Assembly (NCBI RefSeq): GCF_002902945.1
Contig: NZ_CP026103.1
Location: 1,178,001-1,242,000, forward strand
Length of the DNA stretch: 64,000 nt
Source: Paraburkholderia caribensis
Lineage (GTDB): Bacteria; Pseudomonadota; Gammaproteobacteria; Burkholderiales; Burkholderiaceae
Direction of reading: 5' to 3'
Part shown: positions 58,888 to 64,000 of the stretch, piece by piece
Numbering within the stretch: position 1 is the stretch's first letter
Layout: every line of letters begins with the position of its first letter
Notes under the pieces: model-generated
What the model was told of the DNA's origin: nothing
What the model saw: only the letters and a program-made list of their open reading frames with translations
The model's database searches: none
Program-made: the position numbers and the translations under genes

Positions 58888-60072
58888 ATGAAAAAAACCA
58901 CATTGATTTTCGCGGCTGCTTCGGCGGCCTTCGCGGGTGCGGCGCACGCGCAGAGCAGCGTCACGCTGTATGGCCTCGTCGACGCGGGCCTGACTTACGT
59001 GAGCAACGAGGCCACGCGCAATTCGCCCATGACGCCGGGCGGGCTGACTGACGGGAAGGCAACCGTCGGCATGACGAGCGGCAACGTGCAGCAAAGCCGC
59101 TGGGGCATGCGCGGCGTGGAAGACCTGGGCGGCGGGCTGAAGGCCGTCTTCAACCTCGAAAGCGGCTTCAACGTGAACAACGGCAGCCTGGCCAATAACA
59201 ATCAGTCCAATAACAGCCTGTTCAACCGCCAGGCATTCGTCGGCGTGTCTGCTGCCGATTACGGCACGCTGACCCTCGGCCGCCAGTACGACTCGGTTGT
59301 CGATTATCTGGGCCCGGTCTCCGCAGCCGGCACCTGGGGCGGCACGTACTTCGCGCACCGCGGCGATAACGACAACCTGAACAGCACGTTCAGCATCAGC
59401 AATTCGGTCAAGTATCAAAGCGCAAACTATGCTGGGGCTTCGTTCAACGCGTTGTATGGCTTCTCAAACAACGCGAGCGGCTTTGCGAACAACCGCGCAT
59501 ATAGCGTCGGTGCTGGCTATAAGTACGCCAGCCTGCAATTCGCAGCCGCCTATCTGCAGATTCAGGGCTTGAATTCCAACAACAGTTCGGGCGCGATCCA
59601 GAACCTTCCGCCCTCGGCGATGACGAACCTTCCGGGCCTTCAGAATCAGCGCACCTGGGGTCTTGGCGTGAGCCACGTGATGGGACCGCTGACGATCGGC
59701 ACGGTCTTCACGCAGACCCGCTATCAGGACAGCATCGGCGACTCCTCGCTGCGTTACAACAACCACGAAATCCACGCGCGCTATAGCGTGACGCCTGAGT
59801 TGAGTCTCGGCGCTGCGTACACGTACACGCAAGGCTTGCGCAGCACGCCGCGTACGTCCAGCACGAGCAACAGTTCCTCGCACTGGAACCAGTTCGGCGT
59901 CCAGGCCGACTACGCGCTGTCCAAACGCACCGACGTCTATGCTGAAAGCGTCATGCAGATCGGCGCAGACAATCAGGTCGGCGCGAACCTGACACAGGTC
60001 AACGGCACCGCTGCACCCTCGACGAGCAAGAGCCAATACGTCGTTTCGACAGGCATTCGACACCGGTTCTAA
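58888..60072 (+). CDS. Gram-negative general porin
   Basis: A 394-residue outer-membrane porin of the Burkholderia/Neisseria type. Signal peptide MKKTTLIFAAASAAFAGAAHAQ, then SSVTLYGLVDAGLTYV, SRWGMRGVEDLGGGLKAVFNLESGF, GRQYDSV, and the C-terminal beta-signal ending in YVVSTGIRHRF with terminal Phe. It should form a trimeric sixteen-strand barrel for small solutes. Asn-rich loops are prominent. The ATG follows GGAAC. Confidence 0.93.
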   Translation: MKKTTLIFAAASAAFAGAAHAQSSVTLYGLVDAGLTYVSNEATRNSPMTPGGLTDGKATVGMTSGNVQQSRWGMRGVEDLGGGLKAVFNLESGFNVNNGSLANNNQSNNSLFNRQAFVGVSAADYGTLTLGRQYDSVVDYLGPVSAAGTWGGTYFAHRGDNDNLNSTFSISNSVKYQSANYAGASFNALYGFSNNASGFANNRAYSVGAGYKYASLQFAAAYLQIQGLNSNNSSGAIQNLPPSAMTNLPGLQNQRTWGLGVSHVMGPLTIGTVFTQTRYQDSIGDSSLRYNNHEIHARYSVTPELSLGAAYTYTQGLRSTPRTSSTSNSSSHWNQFGVQADYALSKRTDVYAESVMQIGADNQVGANLTQVNGTAAPSTSKSQYVVSTGIRHRF

Positions 60073-60117
60073 CGATTCACAGATATTTAGGAATCTTCTC
60101 TGGTCTCCGCCAGCTTT

Positions 60118-60149
60118 AACCGCCTCTTTTAGAGGCGGCTTTTTCTTTT
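60118..60149 (+). terminator. Rho-independent terminator of the porin gene
   Basis: Stem CCGCCTC/GAGGCGG (60120-60126 with 60132-60138), loop TTTTA, followed by CTTTTTCTTTT. Confidence 0.92.
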
Positions 60150-60184
60150 GGGCAACCAACAATCACGGAAGACATATCTCGAAG

Positions 60185-62650
60185 ATGAACGCAAACTTTA
60201 AAGAGCGCGGCGCGAGGGTGAGATTGACTCAGATCGTCGCGTCGGTGTTGACGCTCACCGCATTGACCTGGCAAATCGCGCCGTCGTTTGCGGCGAACGC
60301 CCCCGTGCCGGCCACGCAGGCGGACTGGCCACGCAACTTCGAGACGAACGGCGAGCATGTCGAGATGTATCAGCCGCAAATCGAGAAGTGGGACGGCAAT
60401 CGCATTTCGGGGCGCGCCGCAGTTGCCGTCGGCAAGGCCAACGGTACGCCGACCTTCGGCGTCGCGCATTTTTCCGCCCGTGCCCATATCGACAAGCCAT
60501 CCGGGCTGGTGCAACTCACCGGGATACAGATCGACAGCGTCGACGTTCCAACCGACGCGAATCTCGCCGACAGCATTCGTCGTTCGTTGCTCGCGCGCTT
60601 GCCCGCAGCGGGCATGAGCATGCCGCTCGACGAGTTGCAGACGAGCTACGCGGCATCGCAAGAGCTGTCGAATACGATGCGCGAGCCGGTGAAGAACGAC
60701 CCGCCGCAAATCCTGTTCGCCACGCAGCCCACCGTGCTCGTGCTGGTCGACGGCGCGCCCGCATGGCAAAACGTCGGACACACAGGCTTCCAGCGCGCGC
60801 TCAACAGCCGCGCGCTGCTGATGCGTGACGCCGGCGGCACGTTGTACCTGCATGCGGCCGGCTACTGGTTCAATGCGCGCGATACGAACGGCCCCTGGCA
60901 AGTCCTCGCGACGCCGTCGCAAACGCTGTCCGATGCCGCGCAGCAAGCGGCCGCAAACAATGCCGCCGACCCGATGCTGCCCGCCAGCGGCAAGCCTGCC
61001 GCTCAGGCCCCTGCCCTGCTCGTCGCGACCCGTCCGGCGGAACTGATCGTGACGGACGGTCCCGCGCAACTGAAGCCCGTCGACGGCACGGGACTGCTGA
61101 CCGTTACCAATACCGATCACGCCGTGTTCGTGAATCCCACGACGAACCAGTATTACGTGCTCGTGTCGGGGCGCTGGTTCACGGCTGCGACGACTGACGG
61201 CCTCTGGACTTACGTTCCGGGCAATCAGCTTCCTGCAGACTTCGCGAGAATTTCTCCGCACGATCCGAAGGCGAATGTGCTGGTGTCCGTGCCGGGCACG
61301 CCTCAAGCGAGAGAGGCGGCGATTGCCGCGTCCATTCCGCAGACGGCCGCGGTGTCCCGTCAGAAAGCCGCCTTGTCGGTTTCGTATGATGGCGCGCCGC
61401 GCTTCGAGCCGATCTCCGGCACGCCGTTGCGATACGCGATCAATACGGCGACGCCCGTCATCGAAGTCGACTCGACGCATTTCTACGCGGTCGCCAACGG
61501 CGTCTGGTTCGTCTCGATATCGCCAATGGGCGGCTGGACCGTCGCGACCGAGGTTCCGGCCGTGATCTACACGATTCCCACCAGCGCGCCGCTGCACTAC
61601 GTGACGTATGTCCACATCTATTCGGTGACGCCGGATACCGTCGTCGTCGGCTATACGCCGGGGTATCTCGGGGTCGTCGTCGATGCGCAAGGCACGGTCG
61701 TCTACGGCACGGGTTATGTGTATGCGCCGTATGTCGGTGCGTATTACTACGGCTATCCGCAGACCTACGGGTACGGCGCGAGTTTCGCGCTGGGCGCGGC
61801 AGAGGGCTTTGCGTTCGGCTTTGCCGCGGGAGCGGTCTGGGGATGCGCGTCGCCTTACTGGGGACCGTACTGGGGCGGCGGATACTGGGGCGGCGGCTGG
61901 AACAACGTGAACGTCAACCAGGCGAATTTCTACGGCCGCTGGGGCCAGGGCACGGTCACCCACACGACAGGCTGGAATGCATGGACGGGCACGCAATGGC
62001 GCGGCACGGCGGGAGCCGGTTATAACCCCGCCACAGGCGCGCGCTTTCAGGGCGCACGCGGAGCCGCATTCAATCCGTATTCGGGCAACTATGCGGCCGG
62101 CCGGCAAGGCTCGTTCGCCAATCCCGTTACTGGGCGGGAAGGCGCGGGTCGCGGCGGTATCGTCGGCAATCAGTACAACGGCAACTATGCGGCGGGCCGT
62201 CAGGTCGCCGGTTACAACGCCCGCACGGGCCGCGCGGGCGCCGCCGAATTCGGTGTGTCCGGCAATACGCAGACGGGGCAATATCAGACCGCCAGCAAAG
62301 GGATCGTGACAAACCAGTCGCGCGGCAATGCCGTTGCCTGGAACAACGGCGACGTCTACGCGGGACACGACGGCAATGTCTATCGTCGTTCGGACGGCGG
62401 ATCGTGGGAACAGCACACGTCGAGCGGCTGGCAAACGGCCCAACCGGACGGCAGGGTCGGCAGCGATCTCGACCAGCAGCATGACGCGCGCATGACTGGC
62501 GAGCAGCGCTTCAGCCAGCACGCCGGCGGGTTCGGTGGAGGCGGTGGAGGCGGCGGATTCGGTGGCCAGCACTTCGGCGGCTTTGGCGGCGGCAACGGCT
62601 TTGGCGGCGCGCATTTCGGCGGTGGTGGATTCCACGGCGGACGACGCTGA
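60185..62650 (+). CDS. Large secreted Gly/Tyr-rich repeat protein (carbohydrate-binding family V/XII-like)
   Basis: An 821-residue exported protein with signal peptide (ALTWQIAPSFAA). Residues 40-450 are a folded region with several repeats built round WxxVxxTP or GxWFxAxxxxGPW (AAGYWFNARDTNGPWQVL, VSGRWFTAATTDGLWTYV, ANGVWFVSISPMGGWTVA). Residues 510-590 are Gly/Tyr-rich. Residues 600-720 hold YNPxTG/GNYAAGR repeats, then a DGNVYRRSDGGSW motif and a Gly/His-rich tail. I know the family only as surface or exported proteins of unknown role. Confidence 0.75.
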   Translation: MNANFKERGARVRLTQIVASVLTLTALTWQIAPSFAANAPVPATQADWPRNFETNGEHVEMYQPQIEKWDGNRISGRAAVAVGKANGTPTFGVAHFSARAHIDKPSGLVQLTGIQIDSVDVPTDANLADSIRRSLLARLPAAGMSMPLDELQTSYAASQELSNTMREPVKNDPPQILFATQPTVLVLVDGAPAWQNVGHTGFQRALNSRALLMRDAGGTLYLHAAGYWFNARDTNGPWQVLATPSQTLSDAAQQAAANNAADPMLPASGKPAAQAPALLVATRPAELIVTDGPAQLKPVDGTGLLTVTNTDHAVFVNPTTNQYYVLVSGRWFTAATTDGLWTYVPGNQLPADFARISPHDPKANVLVSVPGTPQAREAAIAASIPQTAAVSRQKAALSVSYDGAPRFEPISGTPLRYAINTATPVIEVDSTHFYAVANGVWFVSISPMGGWTVATEVPAVIYTIPTSAPLHYVTYVHIYSVTPDTVVVGYTPGYLGVVVDAQGTVVYGTGYVYAPYVGAYYYGYPQTYGYGASFALGAAEGFAFGFAAGAVWGCASPYWGPYWGGGYWGGGWNNVNVNQANFYGRWGQGTVTHTTGWNAWTGTQWRGTAGAGYNPATGARFQGARGAAFNPYSGNYAAGRQGSFANPVTGREGAGRGGIVGNQYNGNYAAGRQVAGYNARTGRAGAAEFGVSGNTQTGQYQTASKGIVTNQSRGNAVAWNNGDVYAGHDGNVYRRSDGGSWEQHTSSGWQTAQPDGRVGSDLDQQHDARMTGEQRFSQHAGGFGGGGGGGGFGGQHFGGFGGGNGFGGAHFGGGGFHGGRR

Positions 62651-62660
62651 CGGGCACGCA

Positions 62661-62686
62661 GCGGCACTTCCGTGCCGCGGTGCTTT
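62661..62686 (+). terminator. Probable rho-independent terminator
   Basis: Stem GCGGCAC/GTGCCGC with loop TTCC (62661-62678), followed by a short T-run (TTTT at 62683-62686). Confidence 0.6.
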
Positions 62687-62749
62687 TGTGCTTCGGGCAC
62701 GGCGCGTACACAAAGCGCCTCGCCCGTTGCGTCAGCAGTCGGGACAGGG

Positions 62750-62769
62750 ATCATGCAGTGCTGCATGAT
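62750..62769. promoter_or_regulatory. 20-base palindrome, candidate operator
   Basis: ATCATGCAGTGCTGCATGAT is a dyad with 9-base arms and a 2-base centre. It lies about 85 bases before the next ATG (62855) in otherwise unstructured DNA and looks like a repressor site. Confidence 0.55.
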
Positions 62770-62854
62770 AGAGTTTGCTGAACGCGTCACCGTCGGGCGT
62801 GCCTTCCCAGACATGCCCGCTCCCAGCACCTGACCTGTCATCGCGAGGCCGAGC

Positions 62855-63163
62855 ATGGAGACGAAACTTACCGCCCACCTGCCCACCGTCGATATAGAAA
62901 TTACGCGGCGCAAACTGCCCGACCGCAATGCGGAAAGCGTCGCGATTCACATTACCGCCGTGCCGTCGGTCGAAGCCGCCGCGCGCTGGTTTCTGCAACC
63001 CGATTTTTTCTCGCTCGCGTCGCCGCTGTCGATGTTCTCGATGTGGTCGATGTGGATGCGCGCATGGCAGCCGTGGCTCCCATCTATTGCCGCGCCCGTT
63101 CAACCCTCTCAGGAGCCTGAGAAGCGGCTCACGGACGACGCGGCATCCGCATCGCGCGGTTGA
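62855..63163 (+). CDS. Hypothetical protein with Trp/Met-rich segment
   Basis: A 102-residue protein starting METKLTAHLPTVDIEITRRKLP. A Trp/Met/Phe-rich stretch in the middle (FFSLASPLSMFSMWSMWMRAW) could be amphipathic or membrane-associated. No family is recognised. It lies 63 bases before the zinc alcohol dehydrogenase on the same strand and is probably cotranscribed. Confidence 0.6.
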   Translation: METKLTAHLPTVDIEITRRKLPDRNAESVAIHITAVPSVEAAARWFLQPDFFSLASPLSMFSMWSMWMRAWQPWLPSIAAPVQPSQEPEKRLTDDAASASRG

Positions 63164-63226
63164 ACTGTTGCGCGTCGCGGCGCATTTGACGCGGCATTGG
63201 CGGATTCCACGCGAGGAGGATCGAGC

Positions 63227-64000
63227 ATGCGCGCAATGGTTTTCGACGGATCGACTCCCACGCTCGCCGAACGCGAGTTGCTCCAGCGAGCGCCATCGGC
63301 GGGAGAACTGCTGATCGACGTGCTGGCATGCGGCGTGTGCCGCACCGATCTGCACGTCGTCGATGGCGAATTGAGCGAGCCGAAGCGGCCGGTGATTCCG
63401 GGTCATGAGATCGTTGGCCGGGTCGCGGCGCGCGGCGCGGACGTGACGGCCTTCGATATCGGCGACCGCGTCGGCGTGCCGTGGCTTGGCCGCACGTGCG
63501 GCGTCTGTCCGTATTGCGCGAGCGGCCGCGAGAACCTCTGCGACACGCCTGGCTTCACGGGCTACACAATCGACGGCGGCTACGCCGAACAGGTGATTGC
63601 CGATCACCGTTATTGCCTGCCGTTACCCGGGCGCTACGACGACGCGCAAGCTGCGCCGCTGCTGTGCGCCGGTCTCATCGGCTACCGGACGCTCAGCATG
63701 GCAGGGGACGCGAGGCGCGTCGGCATCTACGGCTTCGGCGCAGCGGCGCACATCGTCGCGCAGGTCGCGCGTCATCAGGGCCGCACGGTATACGCGTTTA
63801 CGCGGCCAGGCGACGACACCGCGCAGCAACTCGCGCGCAGGCTCGGCGCGACGTGGGCAGGCGGCAGCGACGAAGCGCCGCCCGAACCGCTCGATGCCGC
63901 GCTGATCTTCGCGCCCGTCGGCGCGCTCGTGCCGACCGCGCTGAAGGCGGTCGTCAAGGGCGGCATCGTGGTGTGCGGCGGCATACACATGAGTGATATT
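63227..64000 (+). CDS. Zinc-binding alcohol dehydrogenase (3' part beyond the window)
   Basis: The frame is open from the ATG at 63227 (AGGAGGA at ideal distance) to the last base, giving 258 residues. Catalytic zinc ligands are in CGVCRTDLHVVDG and GHEIVG; the structural zinc is in CGVCPYCASGRENLC. The NAD-binding strand is VGIYGFGAAAHIVAQVA. It belongs to the AdhA/YogA-like zinc-dependent alcohol dehydrogenases (about 330 residues in full), so roughly 70 residues are missing. Confidence 0.88.
   Translation, partial: MRAMVFDGSTPTLAERELLQRAPSAGELLIDVLACGVCRTDLHVVDGELSEPKRPVIPGHEIVGRVAARGADVTAFDIGDRVGVPWLGRTCGVCPYCASGRENLCDTPGFTGYTIDGGYAEQVIADHRYCLPLPGRYDDAQAAPLLCAGLIGYRTLSMAGDARRVGIYGFGAAAHIVAQVARHQGRTVYAFTRPGDDTAQQLARRLGATWAGGSDEAPPEPLDAALIFAPVGALVPTALKAVVKGGIVVCGGIHMSDI

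Noticed and set aside
60116..62713. 865-codon minus-strand frame opposite the large secreted protein
   Set aside because: Arg-rich antisense frame; the plus-strand protein has a signal peptide and internal repeats.
1..64000. Mobile elements, prophage genes, CRISPR arrays
   Set aside because: No transposase, integrase or phage structural gene and no regularly spaced repeats longer than the short tandems listed were seen.

Overview
The window looks like chromosomal or megaplasmid DNA of a Burkholderiaceae betaproteobacterium, most likely Paraburkholderia or Caballeronia. The GC content is high, the porin is of the Burkholderia GVDAG type, a DUF3331 protein is present, and many gene families are typical of that group. 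I see no rRNA, tRNA, CRISPR array, insertion sequence or phage gene. The dense antisense reading frames are shadows of high-GC genes.

Region 1 (1-9018) is a complete Nit1C-type cluster on the minus strand: Sll0783-like protein, Nit6803-type nitrilase, MSMEG_0568-type radical SAM enzyme, GNAT acetyltransferase, AIR-synthase-like protein, MSMEG_0565-type glycosyltransferase, MSMEG_0570-type small protein and MSMEG_0569-type flavoprotein. It runs without a break into an LnmK/Pnap_2097-like gene cut by the window edge. A divergent MocR regulator, direct CAATCAA repeats and a strong sigma-54 promoter match lie in the shared promoter region. This suggests nitrogen-controlled synthesis of an unknown small molecule.

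Region 2 (9037-25591) contains an SDR and then a low-oxygen island of about 12 kb (10089-21954): a CBS-BON protein, two nitroreductase-fold proteins, three universal stress proteins, a zinc alcohol dehydrogenase, two HisKA_3 sensor kinases, a NarL-type regulator, a lone receiver, an Fnr with iron-sulfur cysteines, an HPF/RaiA-like protein and one unknown protein. Six TTGAT-N4-ATCAA-like boxes sit in its promoters. The content parallels the mycobacterial DosR dormancy regulon, but here it appears to be wired through Fnr. A SulP transporter and an acyl-CoA ligase follow.

Region 3 (25852-33964) holds an AraC regulator, a histone-deacetylase-fold amidohydrolase, an S10 peptidase lipoprotein with a small EF-hand protein, and a PQQ alcohol dehydrogenase / dihaem cytochrome c / ankyrin operon.

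Region 4 (34416-47659) is a catabolic island of 14 genes, all on the minus strand. It has a GntR regulator, two MFS transporters, three beta-hydroxyacid dehydrogenases, an aldehyde dehydrogenase, a MmgE/PrpD protein, an SDR, a lactonase-like metallo-hydrolase, two carboxymuconolactone-decarboxylase-type proteins, a cupin and a NIPSNAP protein. Its substrate is not evident.

Region 5 (47897-64000) is a mixed set: HAD phosphatase, HDOD protein, DUF3331, TetR, M14 carboxypeptidase, periplasmic HtrA protease, a D-amino-acid dehydrogenase behind a tandem glycine riboswitch, LysR, porin, a large secreted Gly/Tyr-rich protein, and a zinc alcohol dehydrogenase cut by the right edge.
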